NCBI GenBank assembly: GCA_902576865.1
Contig: CACGWZ010000001.1
Coordinates: forward strand, 1 to 64,000
DNA from: an uncultured Fidelibacterota bacterium
GTDB taxonomy: Bacteria > Fidelibacterota > Marinisomatia > Marinisomatales > Marinisomataceae
Reading direction: 5' to 3'
Length of the DNA stretch: 64,000 nt
The notes under the pieces were generated by a model. That model searched no databases. It was not told the DNA's origin and worked only from the letters and a program-made list of their open reading frames with translations. The translations under genes were made by a program, and so were the position numbers. Shown here piece by piece: positions 26,064 through 39,497 of the stretch (position 1 is the stretch's first letter; every line of letters starts with the position of its first letter).

Positions 26064-26828
26064 TTAAAACCTAATTTTTTTTCCTGTTGACATAAGTACA
26101 ACTGCGATAAGTGTTGTTGCAATAGTAAATAGGACTAAAAAGATAGATGCTGCCAGAAATGAAGCATCTGAAACACCAAGCGTTGCTTCTCGTAATGCGC
26201 TAATTGCATAATAGATTGGATTTACTTGACTTAAAGTCATAGCCCAACCAGGAAGCATTTTAATGGAATAAAATATTCCTCCAAGGAAACTAAACGGTGT
26301 AATAACAAAATTTTGTATGAGTGCAAGCTGATCCCAGGAATCGGATAGCTGTCCAACAAAAAGACCCAGACTTGAAAATGACCATGATACTAAAAGAATA
26401 AAAAATAATGTAAGGGGTAGGTTTAAAATAGGCATTCCTGCTAGCCAACAAATCAAAAGAATTAAAATTCCATTAACAAATCCTCTTATAGCGCCTCCAA
26501 TTATAAATGATAATGATAATTCAAGGCTGGAAAGTGGAGTAATCAAAAGCTCAGGAAGAGTTTGAAGTAATTTCATTTGCAACATTGACGAGGCAGAATT
26601 TGCAACTGCATTGGTAATAACGTTCATCATTAATAAACCTGGTAAGATATATATTTTGTATGAAACACCACCTATCTCACTAATTCTATTTTCTAGAGCT
26701 ACTCCAAAAACAAAGATATATAATAAAGTAGTAACTATTCCTGGAATTATAGTTTGTCTCCAAACGGAGAAAAAACGCATAATTTCTCTAGAGGAGAGAG
26801 TATAAAAACCAACCCAATTTTTAATCAT
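26064..26828 (-). CDS. ABC-2 type transporter permease
   Basis: Membrane subunit (254 aa) of a two-gene ABC exporter. About six hydrophobic helices are visible, with the ABC-2 family pattern: an N-terminal cytoplasmic helix (FYTLSSREIMRFFSVWRQTIIPGIV) and the conserved PFSFLGGIFYSIKMLPGWA segment followed by NPIYYAISALREATLG. The resemblance is closest to YadH-like permeases. The start overlaps the ATPase gene by 8 bases. The substrate is unknown; relatives include exporters of polysaccharides, lipids and drugs. Confidence 0.9.
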   Translation of the reverse strand: MIKNWVGFYTLSSREIMRFFSVWRQTIIPGIVTTLLYIFVFGVALENRISEIGGVSYKIYILPGLLMMNVITNAVANSASSMLQMKLLQTLPELLITPLSSLELSLSFIIGGAIRGFVNGILILLICWLAGMPILNLPLTLFFILLVSWSFSSLGLFVGQLSDSWDQLALIQNFVITPFSFLGGIFYSIKMLPGWAMTLSQVNPIYYAISALREATLGVSDASFLAASIFLVLFTIATTLIAVVLMSTGKKIRF

Positions 26829-27742
26829 TAATTTTCCTCCCCGTTAAATCTAAAAAAACATCCTCTAAAGATGTTTGAGGAATATGGATATCTTCAATTT
26901 TAATTTCTTTTTCAGAAAATTTTAAAATTATTGAAGGTAATTCAAGATTGGGTACATCTGTAAAAATTTTCAAAGAGTTATTATCAATTTTATAATCATA
27001 TTCACTTAAAAAACTTAAATCATTATTATCATTATCTTTTAATTGTATTTCAATGGAAGAGTTTTTGACCATTTTTTTTAAATTAGAAACTGTGTCTTCG
27101 ACAATTAACTTTCCTTTATCTATAATCCCGACTCTCTCACATAAAAGCTCTGCTTCATCTATATAGTGAGTTGTTAACAGTATTGTTTTTCCATCTTTAT
27201 GTAGTTCTTGTAAATACAGCCATAGATCATGCCTTAATTCAACATCAACGCCAGCAGTAGGTTCATCAAGAATGATGATTTCAGGGTTATGTACCAAAGC
27301 TTTTGCTATTTGTAACCTTCGCTTCATTCCGCCTGAAAGCTCTCGCATTTTTTTTGTTCGATGTTTGGATAAACCTAATTTTTCTAGCAAATATTCAATT
27401 CTTTCTTTTGCATGAGATCTTGATACTCCATAAAAACCAGCCTGAAAATACAATAATTGTTCTAAAGGGAAAAACCAGTCCGTGCTAACTTCCTGTTGCG
27501 CAATTCCAACTTGTGATCTAGCAAATCTAAATTCATTTTCTATGTTTTTTCCAAAAATTTCAATATCTCCATCTGATGGCTTAACTAGACTTGTAATTGA
27601 ATTAATAGTAGTTGATTTTCCAGCGCCATTAGGACCTAACAAACCATAAAACTCACCTTTATTGATTTCCAAATCAATACCTTGTACTGCTTTTACATCA
27701 TCGTATGACTTAAAAAGCTTATTGATTTTTATTGCTAGATTT

Positions 27743-27750
<8 letters not shown>
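26821..27750 (-). CDS. ABC transporter ATP-binding protein (YadG-like)
   Basis: ATPase partner of the downstream permease, 309 aa. Walker A is GPNGAGKSTT (about residue 37), the signature is LSGGMKRRLQIAKAL, Walker B is IIILDEPTAGVD and the switch His is in LLTTHYIDEAE. A C-terminal extension of about 90 residues after the ATPase core carries a beta-rich region (DNDNNDLSFLSEYDYKIDNN) typical of the exporter subtype. The start overlaps a 25-codon micro-ORF that links it to ligA. Confidence 0.93.
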
Positions 27751-30759
<3,009 letters not shown>

Positions 30760-30760
<1 letters not shown>

Positions 30761-31848
30761 TATGAAATTACTTGAAATTCTTTAGAAGTTTTATTGAGGA
30801 TTTCAGCTCCATTTTTTGTAACGATGATGTCATCTTCAATTCTTACACCACCAATATCTGGTACATAAATTCCCGGTTCAACAGTCATTACGTAGTTTTC
30901 TTCAAGAACATCTTCACTTACTTTGCTAAACCTTGGGTCTTCATGTATTTCCAACCCTAAGGAATGTCCTAGGCCATGATCAAAAAATTTACTATAACCT
31001 GCATTTGCTATATGATCTCTTGCAATCGAATCAATAGACTTACAAGACATTCCAGATTTTATTCCTTCAATACTTTTAACTTGAGCATTTAAAACAATAT
31101 CATAAATTGATTTTTGCTCATCTGAATATCCTTTTGTTGCGAATGATCTAGTCATATCAGCGTGATATCCTGCAAATTTTGCACCTGAATCAATAACTAG
31201 CAATTCACTTGGTCCAATTTTTCTGTCTGTCGGCTTATGGTGAGGTTTAGCTGAATTTGGCCCTGTACCAACTATAGCAGCAAATGCATCAGAATCGGAG
31301 TCTCCATACTTTCTATATAAAAATGATAATTGATTTGCTATGACCTTTTCTTCAACTCCAATTTTTACCATTGGCAATACTTCGGCAAACGCCTTATCTG
31401 TAATCTCAACAGCTGTTCTAATTGCTTCTAACTCTTTTTCATCCTTTAACATGGCCATTTTTTCTATAATTCCTGTAATATTTTTCAGGTTTATATCAGA
31501 CAAAACTTTTGATAATTGCTGATAACCTTGGTGACTTACATTATTTCCATCAAATCCTATGCTTTGACTGCTAGTTAATAGATTTTGTTTTTTAATAACC
31601 TCATAGTGGGAGATGCTATCAATGATAACTTTTGCTCCCTTTACTTCTTTTTCTGATTGTACGACGTATCTTCCATCAGTAATAAAATGTACTTGGTCTG
31701 CTGTAATTAATAATGTTGCACTTGATCCAGTAAAACCACATAAATACCTAATGTGTGTTAAATTAGTCACAATCATTCCATCAAGATTTTCTTTTGCAAG
31801 CTTATCAATTAATATATGTTGTCTTCTTTGAAAATATTCAATGCTCAT
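30760..31848 (-). CDS. Xaa-Pro aminopeptidase, M24 family
   Basis: Metallopeptidase that removes N-terminal residues preceding proline; 362 aa. The N-terminal creatinase-like domain (about 1-130, LTHIRYLCGFTGSSATLLI) precedes the pita-bread domain. The five metal ligands are visible: DSGAKFAGYHADMTRSF (two Asp), GHSLGLEIHE (His), VEPGIYVPDIGGVRIEDD (two Glu). There is no signal peptide, so it is cytoplasmic. It sits in a minus-strand chain downstream of a TPR-like gene and the B12-binding subunit. Xaa-Pro dipeptidase activity cannot be excluded. Confidence 0.93.
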
Positions 31849-31856
31849 TTTAACCC

Positions 31857-32267
31857 CTACAAATTATCTAGTATGTTTTGTGCTTTATTTTGTTGTTTCT
31901 TATTTTTTGAATGACCAATTATCAGACGAAGGTTTTTCTTTGCCTGTGTTTTTTTGCCTTGCAAAATCATAAGCTTAATTAGAGAAAGTGTGACTAATTC
32001 AGGTTTTTTAGAAACTCTTTTTTTAACACTTACTACAGGCTTATGCTTTATTGATAAATCTAGATCAAGCCTTTTTAATTCTTTATAAATGATATTTTTC
32101 TTTTTTGAATTTGTCTTATCATAGATTTCATAAAGCATCAAGTACGCAGATAAAAAATCTTTATCATGTTTTATAACTTCGTTTAGTAGATTTTTAGATT
32201 CTGTGAATTGTGACATATCAAAAGCTTTTTTTGCTTTAATAAATGTATTGGTAATGTTTGATATCAT
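31857..32267 (-). CDS. Hypothetical small TPR-like protein
   Basis: 136 aa, lysine-rich and helical. The first 50 residues look like one TPR pair (FIKAKKAFDMSQFTESKNLL, then FLSAYLMLYEIYDKT), followed by a basic linker (SVKKRVSKKPE) and a second helical region with KKTQAKKNLRLIIG. It overlaps the B12-binding gene start by 4 bases (ATGA), so it is probably co-translated with it. No enzymatic motif. The function is unknown; a scaffold or RNA-binding role is only a guess from its charge. Confidence 0.55.
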   Translation of the reverse strand: MISNITNTFIKAKKAFDMSQFTESKNLLNEVIKHDKDFLSAYLMLYEIYDKTNSKKKNIIYKELKRLDLDLSIKHKPVVSVKKRVSKKPELVTLSLIKLMILQGKKTQAKKNLRLIIGHSKNKKQQNKAQNILDNL

Positions 32268-32692
32268 CTTCTATGCTCTTTGACCCAACTTTCAATATAG
32301 TCGAGTGACTCTTTTACAGGAGTACCTGGACCAAAAAGCTTCCCAACTCCTAAACTAGATAATTCTTCAGCATCTTCCTCTGGTATAATTCCACCACCTG
32401 TTACTAATACGTTATTCAAATTATTTTCTTTTATAAGCTCCATCACTTTTGAAAAAATTGTCATATGTGCACCTGAAAGTATTGAAAGAGCAATTACATC
32501 AACACCTTCTTGAATTGCAACTTTGACAACGCTTTCTGGCGTTTGTCTAAGTCCTAGATAAATAACATCCATACCAGCATCTCTGTAAGCAGCTGCAAGA
32601 ACTTTAATTCCACGATCATGTCCATCAAGTCCTGGTTTTGCCATTAATATTCTAATTGGAGGATTTATTTTCATACGTTGTAATTTAATCAA
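32264..32692 (-). CDS. Cobalamin-binding subunit/domain of methylmalonyl-CoA mutase type
   Basis: 142 aa, consisting almost only of the B12-binding Rossmann domain. The signature DGHDRGIKVLA contains the DxHxxG lower-ligand histidine, with GLRQTPESVV, LSILSGAH and VTGGGIIPEEDAEELSSLGV (GG base-off pocket) following in order. This matches the C-terminal domain of methylmalonyl-CoA mutase (McmA2). The large TIM-barrel subunit, MeaB and epimerase genes are not in the window. The first 8 codons overlap the dnaE 3' end; MKINPP at codon 7 is an alternative start. Confidence 0.88.
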   Translation of the reverse strand: MIKLQRMKINPPIRILMAKPGLDGHDRGIKVLAAAYRDAGMDVIYLGLRQTPESVVKVAIQEGVDVIALSILSGAHMTIFSKVMELIKENNLNNVLVTGGGIIPEEDAEELSSLGVGKLFGPGTPVKESLDYIESWVKEHRR

Positions 32693-35600
32693 TCCAAACG
32701 TTTGATTCTCCTAATAAATCTCTTAATAAAATTAAAAATTGATTGTTATTTGATACCTTAATCTTCTTTGAAATAATTTTTCTTTCTTGGCCGTTTTCTC
32801 CTGGAATATGGACAACAAAAGAGTGATCGCCCTTGTTTTGATTTGCTAACTCAACAATATCGTTCATTAAATCTTTTGATGAATTTTTAGGCAATCTGAT
32901 ATTTACCTCATTTAATTTTAAAACCTTTTTAGCATGGTTGATAGGAATAACTTCATCAACAATTAATTTAAGATCAGCAAAATCGTTTTGTGTCGAAGTA
33001 TGGCCTACTAAAAATACTATATTATTATCTTTGATAATTTCTTTATACTTATCAAAAGCATCATGAAATATAATTGCCTCAGCTTGTCCTCCTAAACAAT
33101 CTAAATTAAAAAAGGCCATCTGCTGATTTTTTTTATCAAAGTGTAATTTAAAGTTTGTTATAGCTCCTCCAATTTTTACAACATAATTCTCTTTTAATAT
33201 TCTTTTTTCAGAGAAATCGTAGTTGCTCAACTCCTCAATAGTATCTGCGTATTTAATCAGGGGGTTTCCTGATACATAAATACCAAGCACTTCTTTTTCT
33301 TTTGATAGTTTCTCTTGATTAGCCCAATTTTCAATAATTGGTAAATCGGGTACTTTAATCAATTCTTCCTGATCACCGAATAAGTTAATTTGGTTTTTAT
33401 TAGATTGTTTATCTACTTGATTCCCATAGTTTATTGCTAAATCTACTGCTTCAAATAATTGTGCACGATTTTCATTTAATGAATCAAATGCTCCTGCAAG
33501 AATTAAGCTTTCTAATACTTTTTTATTTACCAATCTTTGATCTACCTTTGAAATAAAATCAAACATAGATTTAAATTCGCCATGTTCACTTCTCACTTCA
33601 ATGCATTGCTCTAAAGCTTTTACGCCAACATTTTTTACAGCATTTAATCCAAATGAGATTTCTTTATCATTTAGTGGTTCAAAATTAATCCCAGATTTAT
33701 TGATATCTGGCGCATGAACCTTAATGTTTAATTTTCGACATTCATTAATTAAAACGACGACTTTATTAGTGTTATTCATCTCGCTTGTTAAATTTGCTGA
33801 CATAAATTCAGCAGTATAGTGTGTTTTCAGCCATCCTGTTTGATATGCTATATATGAATATGCTACGGAATGGCTTTTGTTAAAACCATATTGAGCAAAT
33901 TTATCTATTAATTCAAAAATCTGTTTTGCTTTAGATTTTGATAAGCCATTTTTAACAGCGCCTTTTACAAACTTATCGGCCATTTTATCCATTAATGAGG
34001 TAATCTTTTTACCAATTGCACGTCTCATCTCATCCGCTTCAGATAACGTGAATCCTGCGATAATATTTGCAATCTGCATTACTTGTTCTTGATAAACTAT
34101 GATGCCATACGTTTCCTTCAATGCCTCTTCCAATAATGGGTGAACATATTCTACTTTTTCTTTTCCATGTGCGCGCTTGATATATCGATCAATGTTTTGC
34201 ATTGGACCAGGTCTATACAATGCATTCATTGCAATTAAACCATCCATGCTTTTCGGTTGTAGTTTCTTAAGAAATTCTCTCATTCCAGCTGATTCAAACT
34301 GGAAAATACCAACTGTAAGACCTTTTGCAAACAGCTTGTAAACTTTAGAATCTTCCATATCAATTTTTTCTATATCTATATCTTCGTTAAATCTTTTTTT
34401 AATTAAATCTATTGTTTTATCAATGACTGTTAAGTTTCTTAAACCAAGAAAGTCCATCTTTAATAATCCTATAGATTCGAGCTCTTTCATATCATACTGT
34501 GTAGTCACATCGCCCTGGGAAGATCTATAAAGGGGTACAAAATCTGTTAAATCTCCGGGCGCAACTACAACTCCAGCTGCGTGAATAGAGGCATGTCGTG
34601 TCATACCTTCTAAAACTTTAGCATTATCAATCAAGTCTTTGTAGTTGGTTTGTGATACAGTTCTTAAATCGGAATTTTGTTTTAGTGCTTGATCTAAGGT
34701 TACTTTTGGTCCTTCAGGTATCATCTTAGCTATCTTATCAACTTCTGAATATGAATAACTCATTACTCTTCCAACATCTCTTATTACCGCTCTGGCGTTC
34801 ATTTTCCCAAAAGTAATAATTTGAGTTACTGAATCTTCACCATAAATACTTTTTAAATAATCTATAACTTGTCCTCTTCTTTCCACGCAAAAATCTATAT
34901 CAATATCTGGCATGCTAATTCTGTCTGGGTTTAAAAATCTTTCAAAGATTAAATTATGTTTTAAGGGGTCAATATTCGTAATACCAAGAGCGTAAGACAC
35001 TATACTTCCTGGGGCAGACCCCCTACCAGGGCCAACAGGTATTTTATTCTTTTTTGCATACTCCACAAAATCAGCAGTAATTAAGAAGTAGCTTGCAAAT
35101 CCCATTTTTTTAATGACTGATAACTCATAATCAAGCCTCTTATTTATCTCACTATTGATATTTTCATATTTATCCTTCAAACCCGAAGAGCAAAGTGTCT
35201 TTAAGTATTCATCAACATCTTTTGATTTTTTATCCCCAGGAATAGAATACCATGGTAGGTGATAATCTTCCATAGGAATTTGGAGGTCTACTGAATCAGC
35301 CAAAGCTCTTGTGTTCTCTAAGGCTTGAGGAAATTGTTTAAACAATGAAAACATTTCATCTTGAGATTTGAAATAAAACTCATGTCCAGGATACTTTAAT
35401 CTATTTTTATCAGATAAATGTTTACCTGTACCAATACATATATGCACATCATGTGCTTTATAATGTTCTTTCTTTGCATAGTGTGCATCGTTTGTAGCAA
35501 TAATTGGCAAATTCATTTCTTTTGCAAGCTTTGTTGCCAATTGAATGTTTTGCAACTCTTCTGGAATACCATGATTTTGAAGTTCTATATAATATCTTCC

Positions 35601-36107
35601 CGGAAAAATGCTGGAATATTCTTCAGCAACCTGCTTACCTGCTTCAAGACCATTATATATTAATGTTTCTGGTAAAATTCCTTTTAAACACGCCGAAAGG
35701 CATATAATACCTTCGTTATATTTTTTTAGTATCTCAGTATCTACTCTTGGCTTATAATAAAATCCTTCTAAATAACCATGTGTTACAATCTTCATTAGAT
35801 TTTTATAACCTTGATAATTTTGAGCAATTAGAACTAAGTGGTTATATTGTCCCATACCGCTAGATCTGTCTTTTTGAAAACGACTTCCTTTAGCTACATA
35901 TACTTCACACCCAATAATTGGCTTAATATTTTTATCTTTTGCTTTTTTATAGAATGAAACTGCACCAAATAAATTTCCATGCTCAGTTAAAGCAACAGAG
36001 TCCATACCAAGTTCTGTGATAGTTTCAAGTACGGATGGAATGTTTTGAGCACCATCGAGAAGGCTGTTGTCAGAGTGATTATGTAAATGAATAAATTCGC
36101 TTTTCAT
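32685..36107 (-). CDS. dnaE: DNA polymerase III alpha subunit
   Basis: Replicative polymerase of 1140 aa. The N-terminal PHP domain starts at once (FIHLHNHSDNSLLDGAQ, then SVALTEHGNLFGAVSF). The polymerase catalytic aspartates are in PDIDIDFCVERRGQVIDYL; the third is in LLKMDFLGLRNLTVID. The finger and palm regions (GPGRGSAPGSIVSYALGI; YQEQVMQIANIIAGF) are intact. A helix-hairpin-helix region and a C-terminal OB fold follow (near KENYVVKIGGAITNFK). It is the DnaE1 type, not the error-prone DnaE2. It starts 6 bases before the prmC stop. Confidence 0.98.
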   Translation of the reverse strand: MKSEFIHLHNHSDNSLLDGAQNIPSVLETITELGMDSVALTEHGNLFGAVSFYKKAKDKNIKPIIGCEVYVAKGSRFQKDRSSGMGQYNHLVLIAQNYQGYKNLMKIVTHGYLEGFYYKPRVDTEILKKYNEGIICLSACLKGILPETLIYNGLEAGKQVAEEYSSIFPGRYYIELQNHGIPEELQNIQLATKLAKEMNLPIIATNDAHYAKKEHYKAHDVHICIGTGKHLSDKNRLKYPGHEFYFKSQDEMFSLFKQFPQALENTRALADSVDLQIPMEDYHLPWYSIPGDKKSKDVDEYLKTLCSSGLKDKYENINSEINKRLDYELSVIKKMGFASYFLITADFVEYAKKNKIPVGPGRGSAPGSIVSYALGITNIDPLKHNLIFERFLNPDRISMPDIDIDFCVERRGQVIDYLKSIYGEDSVTQIITFGKMNARAVIRDVGRVMSYSYSEVDKIAKMIPEGPKVTLDQALKQNSDLRTVSQTNYKDLIDNAKVLEGMTRHASIHAAGVVVAPGDLTDFVPLYRSSQGDVTTQYDMKELESIGLLKMDFLGLRNLTVIDKTIDLIKKRFNEDIDIEKIDMEDSKVYKLFAKGLTVGIFQFESAGMREFLKKLQPKSMDGLIAMNALYRPGPMQNIDRYIKRAHGKEKVEYVHPLLEEALKETYGIIVYQEQVMQIANIIAGFTLSEADEMRRAIGKKITSLMDKMADKFVKGAVKNGLSKSKAKQIFELIDKFAQYGFNKSHSVAYSYIAYQTGWLKTHYTAEFMSANLTSEMNNTNKVVVLINECRKLNIKVHAPDINKSGINFEPLNDKEISFGLNAVKNVGVKALEQCIEVRSEHGEFKSMFDFISKVDQRLVNKKVLESLILAGAFDSLNENRAQLFEAVDLAINYGNQVDKQSNKNQINLFGDQEELIKVPDLPIIENWANQEKLSKEKEVLGIYVSGNPLIKYADTIEELSNYDFSEKRILKENYVVKIGGAITNFKLHFDKKNQQMAFFNLDCLGGQAEAIIFHDAFDKYKEIIKDNNIVFLVGHTSTQNDFADLKLIVDEVIPINHAKKVLKLNEVNIRLPKNSSKDLMNDIVELANQNKGDHSFVVHIPGENGQERKIISKKIKVSNNNQFLILLRDLLGESNVWID

Positions 36108-36113
36108 ATATCC

Positions 36114-36953
36114 CTAATATATCTTAATTACTCTATTTTTTCCTTCTAAATCTTTGTAAAAAAGGGATTTGTTGGTGTTGAAATCTGTATTAATGGCAAT
36201 AATATCATCTGTAACAGCTGAAAAGGGAATTTCTAATAACATGATACCATTTTTTTTAATAAGCTTATTAAAATTTGATATTAAGTACTTATAAAATGAT
36301 GTACCATTTTTAAAATCAGTAAGAGCGCTCAACGGATCATAATCTTTAACTGATTGTTCGAGACTTTCTATTTCATCTTTTGCTAAATAGGGGGGATTAC
36401 ACAATAATAAATCAGCTTTTGATTGATTGTACTTAAAAATATCTTGATTAAAAAATTGAACATTCTTTAAACCTAGTGAATCTCTATTTTTTTTAGCTGT
36501 TTTGATAGCAATTCCGGATTTATCTACTCCTATATATTGATGATTTGGAAATTTCTTAGCAATGCTTAATAAAATACAACCACTGCCTGTGCAAAAATCA
36601 ATAATTTTCAAATCATCTTTACTTTTTGACAAGAATTCCAGTGCACAGTCTACTAGCAATTCAGTTTCAGGGCGGGGTATGAAAACTCCAGGTGGTGTTA
36701 AAAACTTATCATTATAAAAATAAGTTTCACCAATAATATATTGAACTGGTTTATTTTGGTAAAGCTGAACAAACATACTATCTAGATTTATAATATCTTC
36801 TTCCGATAATGATATATCCTTAATGTATAATTCAGACTTTGATATATTGAAGTAATGCTGAGCAAGAATATTGCTCTTTGCTTGAATCTCCTGAATCTTT
36901 GTACCCTCTAATTTTAAAATCTGTGATTTAATGTAGTCTTTTAAAAGGTTCAT
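36114..36953 (-). CDS. prmC: Peptide chain release factor N5-glutamine methyltransferase
   Basis: 279 aa SAM-dependent methyltransferase that modifies the glutamine in the GGQ motif of release factors. The N-terminal helical recognition domain (about 1-75) precedes the methyltransferase fold: IIDFCTGSGCILLSIAKKFP (SAM site) and DLLLCNPPYLAKDE (NPPY catalytic motif). It directly follows prfA, its substrate gene, with a 9-base gap; this pairing is the standard prfA-prmC operon. Confidence 0.96.
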   Translation of the reverse strand: MNLLKDYIKSQILKLEGTKIQEIQAKSNILAQHYFNISKSELYIKDISLSEEDIINLDSMFVQLYQNKPVQYIIGETYFYNDKFLTPPGVFIPRPETELLVDCALEFLSKSKDDLKIIDFCTGSGCILLSIAKKFPNHQYIGVDKSGIAIKTAKKNRDSLGLKNVQFFNQDIFKYNQSKADLLLCNPPYLAKDEIESLEQSVKDYDPLSALTDFKNGTSFYKYLISNFNKLIKKNGIMLLEIPFSAVTDDIIAINTDFNTNKSLFYKDLEGKNRVIKIY

Positions 36954-36962
36954 ATTATCGTT

Positions 36963-38018
36963 TTATTCTATTTTGGCGCTATCTTCAGCTAGCTTTAACT
37001 GCTCAATTAAATGATCTAACTCTCCCTCGAGCGTAACTTGTAATTTATGAGTTGTATAATTAATTCGATGATCCGTGATTCTACCCTGTGGGAAATTATA
37101 CGTTCTAATTTTAGCAGAGCGATCGCCTGTAGAAACAAGACTTTTTCTCATTTCATCTCTATCTTTATTTAATTTTTCTTGCTCTAATGCAAAAAGCCTA
37201 GATCTCAGAACTTTCATAGCTGAAGCTTTATTTTTGTGCTGAGAACTTTCATCCTGACAGGTGACGACTAATCCTGTTGGTATATGAGTTAATCTAATTG
37301 CAGACTCTGTTTTATTAACATGCTGTCCGCCTGCTCCGCTCGCTCTATAAGTATCAATTTTTATATCCGCATCATTAATCTCTACTTCTGCCGTTTCTGC
37401 TTCCGGTAAAACAGCTACGGTTGCTGCTGATGTATGAACTCTTCCCCCTGATTCAGTTTTGGGAATTCGTTGTACCCTATGTACTCCACCTTCATATTTA
37501 TATACACCGTATGCTTTTGGACCTTCAATACTAAAGGTTGCCGATTTCAATCCACCAACCCCAGTTTCATGTATATCCATAATTTTCACTTTCAAATTAT
37601 TGTTTTCTGCATATCTTGAGTACATTCTCATTAAATCTGAAGCAAATAAACCGGCTTCATCACCTCCTGTACCTGCCCTAATTTCAATAATTGCATTTTT
37701 ATTATCATTAGGGTCATCTGAAATTAGAATTTTCTTTAATTGTTTTTCTATAGATTTAAGATGATTATTTATTTCTATAGATTCTTCTTTTGCTAAGTCC
37801 TCATACTCTTTATCATTCTTCATTTCCTCTAGTTCGGAAAGCTGATTTTTTAAATCAATATATTGTTTGCAAAGTTGATATGACTTATCAAGTGAACTTT
37901 TTTGCCTAGATAACAAGGTCATTTTTTCTTGATTTAGAATAATATCATTATCCATCATCTGATTCATGATGTTGTCATATTCAGAAACGATACTATTAGC
38001 CTTTGATAAAATATCCAT
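36963..38018 (-). CDS. prfA: Peptide chain release factor 1
   Basis: Recognises UAA and UAG stop codons and triggers peptide release. 351 aa. The catalytic GGQ (residues 230-232) lies in YRASGAGGQHVNKTESAIRL and is the target of PrmC, encoded next. The RIPKTESGGRVHTSAATVAV stretch is the normal RF1 region before it. Domain 1 is a long coiled-coil-like helix pair (about 1-90). No frameshift site is present, as expected for RF1 (programmed frameshifts occur in RF2). Confidence 0.97.
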   Translation of the reverse strand: MDILSKANSIVSEYDNIMNQMMDNDIILNQEKMTLLSRQKSSLDKSYQLCKQYIDLKNQLSELEEMKNDKEYEDLAKEESIEINNHLKSIEKQLKKILISDDPNDNKNAIIEIRAGTGGDEAGLFASDLMRMYSRYAENNNLKVKIMDIHETGVGGLKSATFSIEGPKAYGVYKYEGGVHRVQRIPKTESGGRVHTSAATVAVLPEAETAEVEINDADIKIDTYRASGAGGQHVNKTESAIRLTHIPTGLVVTCQDESSQHKNKASAMKVLRSRLFALEQEKLNKDRDEMRKSLVSTGDRSAKIRTYNFPQGRITDHRINYTTHKLQVTLEGELDHLIEQLKLAEDSAKIE

Positions 38019-38048
38019 TAGATAATTAAATTATTAATAAAAGAGTCT

Positions 38049-38303
38049 TTAGGAATCTTTTTTGTTGTACTTACGGTTAAATTTTTCAATTCTTCCCGCT
38101 GTATCAACAAGTGTTCTTTGACCAGTGTAATAAGGATGAGATTTGTCTGATATATCTAATTTGAATAAAGGGTATTCATTACCGTCTTCCCACTTAACGG
38201 TTTTATCTGTTTTTACAGTGGAACGAGTAAGAAAGGAGTAATTACAAGAACTATCCTCAAATACTACCCATCTATAATTTTTTGAATGTGTGTCTTTTTT
38301 CAT
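38049..38303 (-). CDS. rpmE2: 50S ribosomal protein bL31, type B
   Basis: 84-aa large-subunit protein. It lacks the zinc CxxC pairs of type A and has the type B spacing, with [20 protein letters not shown] near the N-terminus and [25 protein letters not shown] at the C-terminus. The zinc-free paralogue is normally used under zinc limitation, but here no type A copy is seen in the window, so it may be the only one. It overlaps the aminotransferase gene stop by 4 bases. Confidence 0.95.
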   Translation of the reverse strand: MKKDTHSKNYRWVVFEDSSCNYSFLTRSTVKTDKTVKWEDGNEYPLFKLDISDKSHPYYTGQRTLVDTAGRIEKFNRKYNKKDS

Positions 38304-39496
38304 TTAAGTTTTTTTAAACTTTTCTTTATTCTTTTTATGCCACTTATTATTGTATCCTTATTTGTTGCAAATGAAAATCTTAAGTATCCACTTGCTCCAA
38401 ATCCATCACCAGCTACAGTAACAACTTTGGCGTCGGCGAGAATATAATCAGAAAGGTCGAAAGTGTCTTGTAAAATTTTTCCATCTTCATTTTTTTTATT
38501 TAAATAGAATGAAAAGTCTGGAAACATATAAAATGCTCCTCCTGGCATATCACAATAAACATTCTCAATCCCATTGAGCTCATTATACATGATAGTTCTT
38601 CGGTTTCTAAATTTTTCTTTCATTTGCCTTACAGGCTCATGATCTCCTAATAAAGCAGCAACTGATGCTTTTTGTCCAATGGCATTTGGGCATGAAGTAG
38701 TTTGTCCTTGAATTTTAGACATTGCTTTAACAATATCTTTATTTGCTGTTGTGTAACCAATTCGCCATCCTGTCATAGCATATGTTTTTGACATACTTCT
38801 AATAGTTATAATTTCACAACCGTAATCATCTAAAGTTTCAATAGCTTTGAATTCATTGTCATAAACCAACTCTTCATAAGTTTCATCTGATATGACGATC
38901 CAGTCTTTCTCTTTGCTCAATTTTAGTAATTTAGATATTGCTTCATCAGACCAGACACCACCCGTAGGATTGCTTGGCGAATTAATTATAACTCCCTTAA
39001 CAGAATCATCAATTTTGGAAATCAAATCGTCAAAATCTGGTTCAAATTGCTTATCTGCAATGGTATTTATAAGTAAGGGTTCTGCGCCAGCTATTCGTAC
39101 AAACTCTGGAAAAGAAACCCAATAGGGTGAAAAGATTATAACTTTATCACCTTTATCAAAAAGAGCTTGGCAAACAACTGACAATGATTGTTTTCCGCCA
39201 TTTGAAACAATAATATTTTCAGGAGCATAATTTATACCAGTTAAATTTTTGAGCTTTGTTTGAATAGCTTCTTTTAACTCTAACATTCCTGAACCAGGCG
39301 TATATTTTGTATATCCATCAATCATAGCTTGTTTTCCAGCCTCAATGATGTGTTGAGGTGTATTAAAATCAGGCTCTCCAACACCAAAATTAATTACATC
39401 TTCTCCTTGAGACCTAAGCTCTGCAGCTCTAGCAGTCATTTGCAGGGTAAAAGAAGGTTTGATTTTCTTGACTAGACTAGAAAACTCTTTTGACAT
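38300..39496 (-). CDS. Class I aspartate/aromatic aminotransferase
   Basis: PLP enzyme of 398 aa in the aspartate aminotransferase 1b subgroup. It has [14 protein letters not shown] near the start, [10 protein letters not shown], the PLP lysine Lys237 in [15 protein letters not shown] and LRFSFATN near the end. Substrate is probably aspartate/2-oxoglutarate, but related enzymes accept prephenate or aromatic acids. It is flanked by rho (1 base upstream) and rpmE2 (overlapping), with both on the same strand. Confidence 0.92.
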   Translation of the reverse strand: MSKEFSSLVKKIKPSFTLQMTARAAELRSQGEDVINFGVGEPDFNTPQHIIEAGKQAMIDGYTKYTPGSGMLELKEAIQTKLKNLTGINYAPENIIVSNGGKQSLSVVCQALFDKGDKVIIFSPYWVSFPEFVRIAGAEPLLINTIADKQFEPDFDDLISKIDDSVKGVIINSPSNPTGGVWSDEAISKLLKLSKEKDWIVISDETYEELVYDNEFKAIETLDDYGCEIITIRSMSKTYAMTGWRIGYTTANKDIVKAMSKIQGQTTSCPNAIGQKASVAALLGDHEPVRQMKEKFRNRRTIMYNELNGIENVYCDMPGGAFYMFPDFSFYLNKKNEDGKILQDTFDLSDYILADAKVVTVAGDGFGASGYLRFSFATNKDTIISGIKRIKKSLKKLK

Positions 39497-39497
39497 T

